From contig CAIWHK010000009.1 of assembly GCA_903912525.1 (NCBI GenBank), positions 186,001-250,000 on the forward strand: a stretch of DNA of 64,000 nt, read 5' to 3'. This DNA is from an uncultured bacterium. Lineage in GTDB: Bacteria > Krumholzibacteriota > Krumholzibacteriia > LZORAL124-64-63. Position 1 is the first letter of the stretch, and each line of letters begins with the position of its first letter. Shown piece after piece: positions 1 to 7,322 of this stretch. The notes under the pieces were generated by a model. That model saw only the letters and a program-made list of their open reading frames with translations, searched no databases and was not told the origin of the DNA. The position numbers and the translations under genes were made by a program.

Positions 1-354
1 GCGCCGCGCGATCGCCAGCGTGTCGGCGGCCACAGCGGCCACCGCCTCGCCGAAGTGACGCACCTCGCCGCGTGCCAGCAGGTACTTGTCCACCACGTAG
101 AGGCCGATGCGGTACTCGAGCTCGGCGCCCGTCAGCACGGCGCGCACGCCGGGCAGGGCCTCGGCTTTCGCGGTGTTGATGCCGCGGATGCGCGCCCGCG
201 CGTGCGGGCTCTTGGTCACCTGGGCGTAGAGCATGCCGGGCAGCGTCATGTCGCTGACATAGAGCGCCTGGCCGGTCAGCTTCGCCGCGGCCTCGATGCG
301 GTCGGGGCTGCCGCCGACGTGCTTCAGCGTGTCGGGAGTGGCGTCCTCAAGCAT
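1..354 (-). CDS. Xanthine dehydrogenase-type molybdopterin-binding subunit, N-terminal part
   Basis: The first 118 codons of the large subunit of a molybdenum hydroxylase (xanthine dehydrogenase/CO dehydrogenase/aldehyde oxidase family); the rest lies beyond the left edge. The protein starts MLEDATPDTLKHVGGSPDRI and continues with the typical start of the aldehyde oxidase a/b hammerhead domain (KLTGQALYVSDMTLPGMLYA, then KSPHARARI). The ATG at 354 overlaps the stop of the 2Fe-2S subunit by 8 bases, so the two are translationally coupled. In this family the subunit carries the Mo-pterin cofactor and hydroxylates an N-heterocycle or aldehyde; the substrate cannot be read from this fragment. Confidence 0.88.
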   Translation of the reverse strand, partial: MLEDATPDTLKHVGGSPDRIEAAAKLTGQALYVSDMTLPGMLYAQVTKSPHARARIRGINTAKAEALPGVRAVLTGAELEYRIGLYVVDKYLLARGEVRHFGEAVAAVAADTLAIARR

Positions 355-835
355 GCTTCAGCCCTCCCTTGCCCTCGGTCCGGCCCGATGCGTCGCGGAC
401 CGCCTCGATGATCTGCAGGTAGCCGGTGCAGCGGCAGAAGTTGCCCTCGATGGCTTCCTTGATGTCGTCGTCGCTGGGCTTCGGCTGGCGCACCAGCAGG
501 TCCTGCACCGACATCACCATGCCGGACGTGCAGAACCCGCACTGCACGGCATGGTTGCGGTTGAAGGCGTCCTGAATGGTCGACAGCTGGCCGTCCTTGG
601 CCTGGCCTTCAACGGTCTCGACGCAGCGCCCATCCACTTCCGGCGCCAGCACCAGGCAGGCGTTCACCGCGTGCCCGTCCAGCAGCACGGTGCAGGCGCC
701 GCACTCGCCGGCGCCGCAGCCTTCCTTCGAGCCGGTCAGCCCGAGGTCCTGCCTCAGGAAATGCAGCAGCGTGCGGTGGCCCGGCACGTCGCGCTCGTAG
801 ACCTGTCCGTTGACGGTGACCGTGATCCTCATCAT
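347..835 (-). CDS. Xanthine dehydrogenase-type 2Fe-2S subunit
   Basis: A 162-residue small iron-sulfur subunit that passes electrons from the Mo site to FAD. The plant-ferredoxin-like cluster motif GCGAGECGACTVLLDG is near residues 39-54. The C-terminal four-Cys domain is seen as QCGFCTSGM and CRCTGY. The length is normal for CoxS/XdhC-type subunits. The start overlaps the FAD subunit stop by ATGA and the end overlaps the Mo subunit start, giving the usual medium-small-large subunit order. Assignment to the family is firm; the substrate is unknown. Confidence 0.93.
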   Translation of the reverse strand: MMRITVTVNGQVYERDVPGHRTLLHFLRQDLGLTGSKEGCGAGECGACTVLLDGHAVNACLVLAPEVDGRCVETVEGQAKDGQLSTIQDAFNRNHAVQCGFCTSGMVMSVQDLLVRQPKPSDDDIKEAIEGNFCRCTGYLQIIEAVRDASGRTEGKGGLKHA

Positions 836-1647
836 GCCACCTCCCGCAGCAGCCGGCGGATGAAGACGCCGACCATGTGCTCGCGGTATTCCTTCGAGCA
901 GCGCAGGTCGCTGATGGGGCTGATGGCCGCCTGCGCGGCCGCCACGACCGTCGCCGCGTCGTCGGTCTCCTTCAGCCCGGACACCAGCACCGGCGTGGGC
1001 GCCGCCGAACCGACGGCCACGCGCAGCTCGCCGTCATGCTTGTGCACGGCGACGGCAACCAGGCCCAGGTCGTGCCCGCTGATGCGCTTGAGCTTGGCGT
1101 AGCCGCCGCGCGCGCCCACCGACGAGGCCGGCACGACCACGCGGTCGAGCACCTCGCCCGGCAGCAGCACCGTGCGCTTGACGCCGGTGATGAACGTGCG
1201 CATCGGCACCTCGTGCTCGCCAGCCTGCGAGGCGATCACCGCGCGCGCGTCCAGGCACAGCAGCGCGGGCGCCATGTCGGCGCAGGGCGAGGCGTTGACG
1301 ATGTTGCCGATGACGGTGGCGCGGTTGCGGATCTGGTACGAGGCCAGGTCGTGCGCGCAGGCGACCAGCAGCGGGAAGCGGTCGCGCAGGCCGGGCATGC
1401 GCAGCAGGTCGTTGATGGTGGTGGCGGGGCGGATGACCAGGCCGTCGGTGTCACTCCACGAGAGATCGCCGTAGCCTTCCACCTGCTTGACGTCCACCAC
1501 CACGCGCGGCTTGATGCCGCCGGCGCGCAGGTTGACGATGACATCGGTGCCGCCGGCCATCAGCTTGGCCAGGCCGCCGTGGTCGGCCAGCACCCCGAGC
1601 AGTTCGGCCCGCGTTCGCGGCGCCCGGAACTCGAACTCATGGAGCAT
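832..1647 (-). CDS. Xanthine dehydrogenase-type FAD-binding subunit
   Basis: A 271-residue FAD-binding medium subunit (CoxM/XdhB family). It opens MLHEFEFRAPRTRAELLGVL and has the FAD pyrophosphate-binding motif LMAGGTDVIVNLRAG and the second motif ATVIGNIVNASPCADMAPAL. The ATG at 1647 was chosen because the family signature begins there; the frame stays open further upstream only as overlap with the DUF2877 gene. It overlaps the end of that gene by 11 bases. Electrons probably flow from Mo through 2Fe-2S to this FAD and on to an unknown acceptor. Confidence 0.92.
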   Translation of the reverse strand: MLHEFEFRAPRTRAELLGVLADHGGLAKLMAGGTDVIVNLRAGGIKPRVVVDVKQVEGYGDLSWSDTDGLVIRPATTINDLLRMPGLRDRFPLLVACAHDLASYQIRNRATVIGNIVNASPCADMAPALLCLDARAVIASQAGEHEVPMRTFITGVKRTVLLPGEVLDRVVVPASSVGARGGYAKLKRISGHDLGLVAVAVHKHDGELRVAVGSAAPTPVLVSGLKETDDAATVVAAAQAAISPISDLRCSKEYREHMVGVFIRRLLREVA

Positions 1648-2599
1648 GTCGCCTCGTTTCCCCGGTTGCCTCGCCTCTCCAGTGGCTGCGCAGCCACAGG
1701 CCGTAGAGCAGGCCGGTGGCGGTGTCCATCCCCGAGCTGTGGCCCAGTCCGCAGAGCGCCTCGAGCGCGGCCGTCGCGCGGCTCTCGCCGTCGCCGTCGT
1801 CCCGGGCCAGCGCCGCGACCAGCGCCTGGATCTCACCGGTGAACGCGCCCGCGATGGCGCCCTCGAGATACGTCGCGCCGACGGTCGTCGTCGCCCCCAG
1901 CCTTTCGGCCAGCAGCCGCCCAAGGGCCAGCACAAAGCGGCGGTCACCGTCGCCGGCCCGGCTCGCACAGCGCAGCGCGGCCAGGAACCCGCACAGGAAA
2001 TCGTCGCCCGTCGGCGTCAGGCCCGCGCCCAGGCCGACCAGGCCGGACGCCGCCTCATCGGATGCGGCGACATCGCGCCTGCGCACGCCGTCACCCAGGG
2101 CGACCGCCTCTTCGACCAGGCGCCGCCCCACCGAGGTCGTCGCCGCCTCGTCAGCGCACAGCGCCACCAAGCGAAGGTCTACGCCGTGCTCGACCTGCAG
2201 TTCGTCGAGCCGTCGCGCGCACGCGGTCCAGGCCAGGCGGAACCCCGCGTTGCGCGCATCGACATGAGGCAACCGACGCCGCCGCGCGCCCTCGGCGCCC
2301 GCCAGGTCGATGGCCATCACGATGCCGCCATCATACCCGTCGAACACCAGCTGCGCGCCCTCGCGGCGTCCGTCCGTCCCGGCCGCGACCGGCCACGCGT
2401 CGAAACGCTCGCAGGTTGCCAGCCGGATGCCGCGCGGCCGTTCGGCCGTGCCGGCGCCCGACAGCGTGACCAGGCCCCGCTCTCCCGCGACGGCCAGGTT
2501 GAGCGAGGCGGCAAACACGCTATGGACGCGGAACCGGAAGTCCCCCTCGGGGACCTCCGATCCCATCGTCAACGCGTGCCTGCGGCACGGGTCGGTCAC
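1637..2599 (-). CDS. DUF2877 protein, AllH-like (oxamate carbamoyltransferase subunit family)
   Basis: 320 residues with the DUF2877 hallmark GLGAGLTPTGDDFLCGFL near residues 187-204. In E. coli the homologue YlbF/AllH works with FdrA/AllF and YlbE/AllG in oxamate transcarbamoylation during allantoin use. Here the other two homologues are in the same operon but separated from this gene by four others. The start is GTG at 2599, with an AGGAG-like site about 10 bases upstream; an internal ATG (MGSEVPEG) is an alternative. The role as part of a carbamoyl-transfer enzyme is inferred from family and context. Confidence 0.78.
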   Translation of the reverse strand: MTDPCRRHALTMGSEVPEGDFRFRVHSVFAASLNLAVAGERGLVTLSGAGTAERPRGIRLATCERFDAWPVAAGTDGRREGAQLVFDGYDGGIVMAIDLAGAEGARRRRLPHVDARNAGFRLAWTACARRLDELQVEHGVDLRLVALCADEAATTSVGRRLVEEAVALGDGVRRRDVAASDEAASGLVGLGAGLTPTGDDFLCGFLAALRCASRAGDGDRRFVLALGRLLAERLGATTTVGATYLEGAIAGAFTGEIQALVAALARDDGDGESRATAALEALCGLGHSSGMDTATGLLYGLWLRSHWRGEATGETRRHAP

Positions 2600-2615
2600 G
2601 CTTTACCGCTCCTGT

Positions 2616-2999
2616 TCAGCTGAACTGGAACACCTTCACCGGGGCGCCCGGGCGCTCGTCGGCCTCGATGACGGATGCTTCCATCGTCGCGCCGATCACC
2701 GGGTCGCCTTCACATTCGATGCGTCCCGACGCGCGCAGGCCGTTCGGGAACTCCACCATGCCGAACATCAGGAACTTGCGGTTGAACCCCTCGGGCAGGT
2801 TCCACACGCGCGTCCAGGTCAGCAGCTTGCAGGGGCCTTCGAGGTCGAACTGCTCCCAGTGCTTGCCGGTGACCGGGTCGCGGTGCGCGCCGCAGCCCTT
2901 GCAGACCATCGGCGCGGGATAGAAGATCGTCCCGCACTTCAGGCACTTGTATCCACTGATGTGCGGCGTCTGTTCGCCATAAACGCTGAAGTCGATCAT
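2616..2999 (-). CDS. DUF35 zinc-ribbon/OB-fold protein, partner of the thiolase-like protein
   Basis: 127 residues. An N-terminal rubredoxin-like zinc ribbon is visible as YKCLKCGTIFYPAPMVCKGC (two CxxC pairs, about residues 18-37), followed by an OB-fold region with the DUF35 phrase LLTWTRVWNLPEGF. Proteins of this family bind thiolase-fold enzymes and channel acyl-CoA or form the active site of side-chain aldolases such as Ltp2/ChsH2. It begins 9 bases after the thiolase-like gene, the usual arrangement for the pair. No independent catalytic residues are expected. Confidence 0.9.
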   Translation of the reverse strand: MIDFSVYGEQTPHISGYKCLKCGTIFYPAPMVCKGCGAHRDPVTGKHWEQFDLEGPCKLLTWTRVWNLPEGFNRKFLMFGMVEFPNGLRASGRIECEGDPVIGATMEASVIEADERPGAPVKVFQFS

Positions 3000-3008
3000 C
3001 AGTGGCTC

Positions 3009-4208
3009 CTAGTCCTTCGCGAGGATCGTGGTGACGACGTTGTTGCCGAACCCGCCGAAGTTGACGGCCATGCCGTACTTCGGGTCCTTCACCTGGCGGC
3101 CCTCCTCGGCCTCGCCGCGCAGCTGGCGCACCAGCTCCACGACCTGCGACACGCCGGTGGCGCCCACCGGATGCCCCTTGGCCTTGAGTCCGCCCGAGGT
3201 GTTGATCGGGATGCGGCCGCCGATCTCGGTCTCGCGGTTGCGCACGCCGAGGAACGACTTGCCCCGCTCGAAGAAGCCGACCTCTTCGCTGTTGAGCAGC
3301 TCGAAGATGACGAACGCGTCGTGCAGCTCGGCCAGCGAGATGTCCTTGGGCCCGACGCCCGCCATCTTGTAGGCCTTCTCCGCCGAGATGCGCACGGCGT
3401 CGAGCACCAGCGGATCCTTGCGGTTGTGCACGCAATGCGTATCGGTTGCTGAAGCAATGCCCGCGATGCGGATGGGCTTCTTCGGGAACAGCTTGGCCTT
3501 CGGCGAGTCCATGTTGACCAGGATGACCGCCGCCGACCCGTCCGAGATGGGGCACGTCGAGTACATGCGCAGCGGCTCGGCCACGTAGTTGTTCACCACG
3601 TTTGCGTTCTCGCCGTCGGCGATGGCCTCGATCGTGACCGGCAATTGCACGTGCGAGTAGATGTTCTTCGCGCCGTTGTCATGGTCCTTCACGGCCACCA
3701 GCGCCAGGTCGCGCTCGGTCATGCCGTACTTCTCCATGTACAGGCGCGTGAACATGCCGGCGAACCCGGGCAGCGTCAGGCCCATGTTGTACTCGGCCTC
3801 GGTGTGGGCCATCGTCGCCACGATGTTCGTGGCCTCCCACCCCGACACCACGCGCATGACCTCGCCCGCCGCCACCAGGACGACGTCGGCCATGCCCGAG
3901 GCGATGGCCATGTAGCCCAGCCGGATGGCGCTGGCGCCCGAGGCGGGCCCGTTCTCCACCAACTCGGCCGGGCACGGCTCCATGTCCATGCGGCTGATCA
4001 ACGCCGACGCCACCGAGGTCTGGTGGTTGAACATGCCCGCGGCCATGTTGCCGACCAAAACCTGGTCGACTTCCTTGCGCAGGTGCAGGCCGCCCGCGTC
4101 ACGGAACGCGTCGTTCGCCGAGTAGGCGATGACGTCGACCAGGTCGTATTCGCTCGAGTTGCCGAAGCGGCAGTGCCCGATGCCGACGATACCGATGCGT
4201 GCGGACAT
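3009..4208 (-). CDS. Thiolase-fold protein (SCP-x/DUF35-associated type) lacking the nucleophilic Cys
   Basis: 399 residues with a full thiolase fold. The segment VENGPASGASAIRLGYMAI (residues 84-102) aligns with the family active-site segment VENACASGGAAL, but the Cys position is Pro88. The histidines in ELHDAF and in KGHPVGATG are kept. The C-terminal segment reads NFGGFGNN, with no Cys. Without the nucleophile it is unlikely to be a normal acyltransferase. Thiolase-fold aldolases that work with a DUF35 subunit offer a precedent, and a DUF35 gene follows directly. The start codon overlaps the preceding gene by one base (TGATG). Confidence 0.87.
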   Translation of the reverse strand: MSARIGIVGIGHCRFGNSSEYDLVDVIAYSANDAFRDAGGLHLRKEVDQVLVGNMAAGMFNHQTSVASALISRMDMEPCPAELVENGPASGASAIRLGYMAIASGMADVVLVAAGEVMRVVSGWEATNIVATMAHTEAEYNMGLTLPGFAGMFTRLYMEKYGMTERDLALVAVKDHDNGAKNIYSHVQLPVTIEAIADGENANVVNNYVAEPLRMYSTCPISDGSAAVILVNMDSPKAKLFPKKPIRIAGIASATDTHCVHNRKDPLVLDAVRISAEKAYKMAGVGPKDISLAELHDAFVIFELLNSEEVGFFERGKSFLGVRNRETEIGGRIPINTSGGLKAKGHPVGATGVSQVVELVRQLRGEAEEGRQVKDPKYGMAVNFGGFGNNVVTTILAKD

Positions 4209-4900
4209 CAGGCGCCCCGCTTCCAGCCAGGCAGCTGCACATACTCATCAGGCATGATGAGCTTGTCGGCCGTCTTCAGCAGTTCGGCGGGCACCGGGCG
4301 CACGCCCGTGCACTTGACCGGCTTGACCGCTTCCCACAGCTTGCGCGTCAGCGTGAACGTGGGCACGCCGCCCAGTTCGTGGCGCAGGTCGGGATACATC
4401 GCGGACCTGTCCTCCAGCTCGTACTCGATCATCCAGCGCTTGAACCCGATCGGGCTCTCGGCCACGATGTGCACCTCGTTCTCGCCCAGGTAGTCGATGT
4501 GGTGCTCCATCTTGGCGGCGAACAGCTGCGCGCCGACGCGCAGGCCGCGCTTGATGGTCAGCGTGTGCAGGCTCATGCCCAGGCCGGCCTTCACGTGGCG
4601 GCTGGTCACGATGCCGGCGATGACGCCGTCGATCGCGCCGACGATGACGAACTCGTTCGCCACCCGGTAGCGGAACCAGCCCAGGATCTCGCTGTACATG
4701 CGCGCCGCGACGATGTCGTAGTAGTCCTTGGGCACGCCCAGCAGCGGGTACACGGTGCCCAGCAGGGCGCCGGCGTCCGCGAGGCGCGCCTCGCGCACCA
4801 CCATCTGCTCGCCCGAGGCCAGCGTGATCAACTTCGAGGGGTACGGGGCCAGCTCGTCCGCAGGTGGCCGCAGTTTCGCTTCGAGTGCATCGATCGCCAT
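4208..4900 (-). CDS. Hypothetical protein with GNAT-like features
   Basis: 230 residues. The region after residue 33 (MVVREARLADAGALLG) looks like the start of a GNAT acetyltransferase fold, with a strand EFVIVGAIDGVIAGIV and a helix-rich segment RGLRVGAQLFAAKMEHHI. A clear acetyl-CoA pyrophosphate-binding Q/RxxGxG/A loop is not obvious, so the assignment is tentative. The C-terminal 60 residues, including PDEYVQLPGWK, match nothing I recognise. Position inside the operon, coupled to the thiolase-like gene, suggests a role in the same pathway. Confidence 0.55.
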   Translation of the reverse strand: MAIDALEAKLRPPADELAPYPSKLITLASGEQMVVREARLADAGALLGTVYPLLGVPKDYYDIVAARMYSEILGWFRYRVANEFVIVGAIDGVIAGIVTSRHVKAGLGMSLHTLTIKRGLRVGAQLFAAKMEHHIDYLGENEVHIVAESPIGFKRWMIEYELEDRSAMYPDLRHELGGVPTFTLTRKLWEAVKPVKCTGVRPVPAELLKTADKLIMPDEYVQLPGWKRGA

Positions 4901-4968
4901 CGTTCTTCTCCGTTCGGGTTGGGCCGGCGCTTACGGCGCCGGCCGTTCATCGGCGGCAGGGCCGCGTG

Positions 4969-5847
4969 TTACTTCCGCTTGCCCTTCGCCTCTTCGTGCA
5001 GCCACTTGTTCTTAGCGCCGGCCACGTCGCCGTACTTGGTCAGCTTGGCCTTCTTCTTCTTCTCCATCAGCTTCTCGTAGCGCTTGTCGTCGACCATCGC
5101 CACGATGCGCGCGATGCTCGACTCGCCGTCCACGAACCGCCAGGGGAAGCAGCCGATCGTGCAGCGCTGGTTCAGCAGCAGGTCGATGTCGCCGCCCAGG
5201 CACTCGGCGTGGATGAGCCCGCTCGGGAACATCTCGATGTGCATGAGCTGGTACTTGTCCGGCGAGTAGAATTCCTCGAGCGTCTTGCCGTACTTCTTCT
5301 GGAAGTGCAGGTCGCACTCCTTCGCCTGCACCGGCATCCACTCGCGGATCTTCGTGTTCATCGGGTGGTCGGCGCTGCCGCAGTCGACGCCGATCCAGCG
5401 CAACTTCTTCTTCTTGGCCCACAGCGCGAACTCGCGGTCCGGCCCGGGGTGCTTGATCATGTACTTGATCTCATCGGCCGTCGGCTGGTCCCACCCGTAG
5501 TGGTGGAAGCCGGTGTGGATGATGAGGATGTCGCCCTGCTTCACCTCGACGCGCTCCTCGATCATCTTCGAGGTGTAGACGTCGTAGCTGCCGCACACGT
5601 CGGACAGGTCGACGATCGCGCCGTCGTGCACCAGGAAATCCATGTCCAGGCTGGCGATGTCCTTGCCCGGCGAGTAGAAGTGGATCTCGCCGTCCAGGTG
5701 CGTGCCCACGTGGTTCGAGTGCGTGACCACCTGGCCGTTGGCGCCGTTGGGCGCCAGGCGCTTGAAGTACTGCACCTGCAGCGGGATGTAGGTCGGCCAC
5801 GGCGGCGTGCCGATGCCGAGCGGGATCGTCAGGTCGATCATCTTCAT
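4969..5847 (-). CDS. Cyclase-family metal-dependent hydrolase
   Basis: 292 residues of the cyclase fold (PF04199; kynurenine formamidase, isatin hydrolase and relatives). The metal-binding signature HSNHVGTHLDGEIHF is at about residues 42-56, and the later acid/His positions are seen in WIGVDCGSADHP and IHAECLGGD. These enzymes hydrolyse cyclic or formylated amides using Mn or Zn. The C-terminal tail is lysine-rich and long (KKKKAKL then EEAKGKRK). ATG 5847 was chosen because the family begins at MKMIDLTIPLG. In context it may open a ring made by the Mo hydroxylase; this is inference. Confidence 0.87.
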   Translation of the reverse strand: MKMIDLTIPLGIGTPPWPTYIPLQVQYFKRLAPNGANGQVVTHSNHVGTHLDGEIHFYSPGKDIASLDMDFLVHDGAIVDLSDVCGSYDVYTSKMIEERVEVKQGDILIIHTGFHHYGWDQPTADEIKYMIKHPGPDREFALWAKKKKLRWIGVDCGSADHPMNTKIREWMPVQAKECDLHFQKKYGKTLEEFYSPDKYQLMHIEMFPSGLIHAECLGGDIDLLLNQRCTIGCFPWRFVDGESSIARIVAMVDDKRYEKLMEKKKKAKLTKYGDVAGAKNKWLHEEAKGKRK

Positions 5848-5888
5848 GGGTTCGACTCCTGTGCCTTGTCCTTCTGACGGACTTCCTG

Positions 5889-7322
5889 TCAGCCGATGGC
5901 GTCCGCGAACGCCAATAACGCATCCTTGAAACAGTTCTCGGGGGGCTTGACCAGCCCCGCGCCCACCATGCCCACGCCGGGTTCCCTGTGGGCGATGCCC
6001 GTGTTGATGACGGGCAAAATCCCCGTCTCGACCACCTTGCGCACGTCGATACCGGTAGGCGTGCCCCGGAAATCGAGCGCCGGGATCCGGTACGACTCGC
6101 TCTCGGCCACCGTGATCTCGTACATGCGCAGCGTGAAGTCGATCGCGTCGGCCGGCTTGCCGCCGACGAACTTGACGATCGCGGGCGCCGCGGCCATCGC
6201 GAAGCCGCCGATGCCCGCCGTCTCGGTGATGACCGAGTCGCCGATGTCCGGCGCCGCATCCTCGGGCCCGTAGCCCGGCAGGTACAGCCCGTCGACGATG
6301 CCCGCCGGCCCGGTGAACCAGCGGTCGCCCAGCCCCGAGATGCGAATGCCGAAGTCGGTGCCGTTGCGCGCCATCGTCGTGATGACCGAACTGCCCTCGA
6401 TGCCGCGCGCGGCGTCGACGGTGCACTTGCTCGCCGGCATCGTCAGGTTCAGGAAGAAGTGGTCGTTGGCGTTCATGAACGAGAGCACCGCGGCGATCTT
6501 CTCGCGCGGCTCGTCCAGCATCACCAGGAAGGGCGCCAGCTCGCGGATCAGCAAGGAGGTGCCGGCGCGGTTGCGGTTGTGGCCCTCGTCGCCCATCTGC
6601 AGCACCTGCGCGATCAGCCCGCGCATGTCGATGGGCCCGTGCGCCGCCAGCGCCTTCGTCATCACGGGCGCCAGGTCGGTCTCCAGCCAGCGCAGCTTCG
6701 CCAGCACCTCGTCCGAGAACGCGCCGTAGCGCAGCACCTTGCCCAGGCCCTCGTTGAACGTGCAGTAGGCGCGGTTGCCGAAGGTGGCGTTCTCGAAGAT
6801 CCAGACGGGCATGCGCGAGGTCATCACGCCGGCCATCGGCCCCACCGCGTCGTGGTGGTGGCAGGGCTCGAAGGTGATGGCGCCGGACGCGGCCAGCTTC
6901 TCGGCCTCTTCGCGCGTCTTGGCCAGTCCCTCGTACACCAGCCCGCCGATCACCGCGCCGCGCAGGGGACCGCACATGCGTTCCCAAGTCACGGGCGGCC
7001 CGGCGTGCAACACCAGATCGGGGCGCATCCCGGGCACCACGTCCAGCGCCTTGCCCACACCGATGATCTGCGGCCGGCTCTGCAGCATGCGTTCGGCCGC
7101 CAGGCGGTTGGCCGCGTCCACGTCGACGCGCGTCTGCCGGGCTATGCGATCCAGGGCGTCCACCAGGCGCACGTCGCCGCCGCACGGCGGCTTCCAGCGC
7201 ACCTGCACCGCGGGCGCGCCGCAGGCCCGCAGGTTCGCTGCAAAATCGGCCAGGCCCAGGTTGACCACGGCCAGCTCGGCGGCGAAGAGTTCGCCCGCGC
7301 GATTCGCGCGCACCCCGCTCAT
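5889..7322 (-). CDS. DUF1116 protein, AllG/YlbE-like (oxamate carbamoyltransferase subunit family)
   Basis: 477 residues matching DUF1116 across its length, with conserved phrases such as KPPCGGD, FENATFGNRAYCTFNEGLGKVLR, MGDEGHNRN and TMARNGTDFGI. In E. coli the homologue AllG forms the oxamate transcarbamoylase with AllF and AllH. It overlaps the end of the FdrA gene by ATGA, so the two are likely made in step. The name is by family; the true carbamoyl donor may be another ureide or carbamoyl compound. Confidence 0.85.
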   Translation of the reverse strand: MSGVRANRAGELFAAELAVVNLGLADFAANLRACGAPAVQVRWKPPCGGDVRLVDALDRIARQTRVDVDAANRLAAERMLQSRPQIIGVGKALDVVPGMRPDLVLHAGPPVTWERMCGPLRGAVIGGLVYEGLAKTREEAEKLAASGAITFEPCHHHDAVGPMAGVMTSRMPVWIFENATFGNRAYCTFNEGLGKVLRYGAFSDEVLAKLRWLETDLAPVMTKALAAHGPIDMRGLIAQVLQMGDEGHNRNRAGTSLLIRELAPFLVMLDEPREKIAAVLSFMNANDHFFLNLTMPASKCTVDAARGIEGSSVITTMARNGTDFGIRISGLGDRWFTGPAGIVDGLYLPGYGPEDAAPDIGDSVITETAGIGGFAMAAAPAIVKFVGGKPADAIDFTLRMYEITVAESESYRIPALDFRGTPTGIDVRKVVETGILPVINTGIAHREPGVGMVGAGLVKPPENCFKDALLAFADAIG

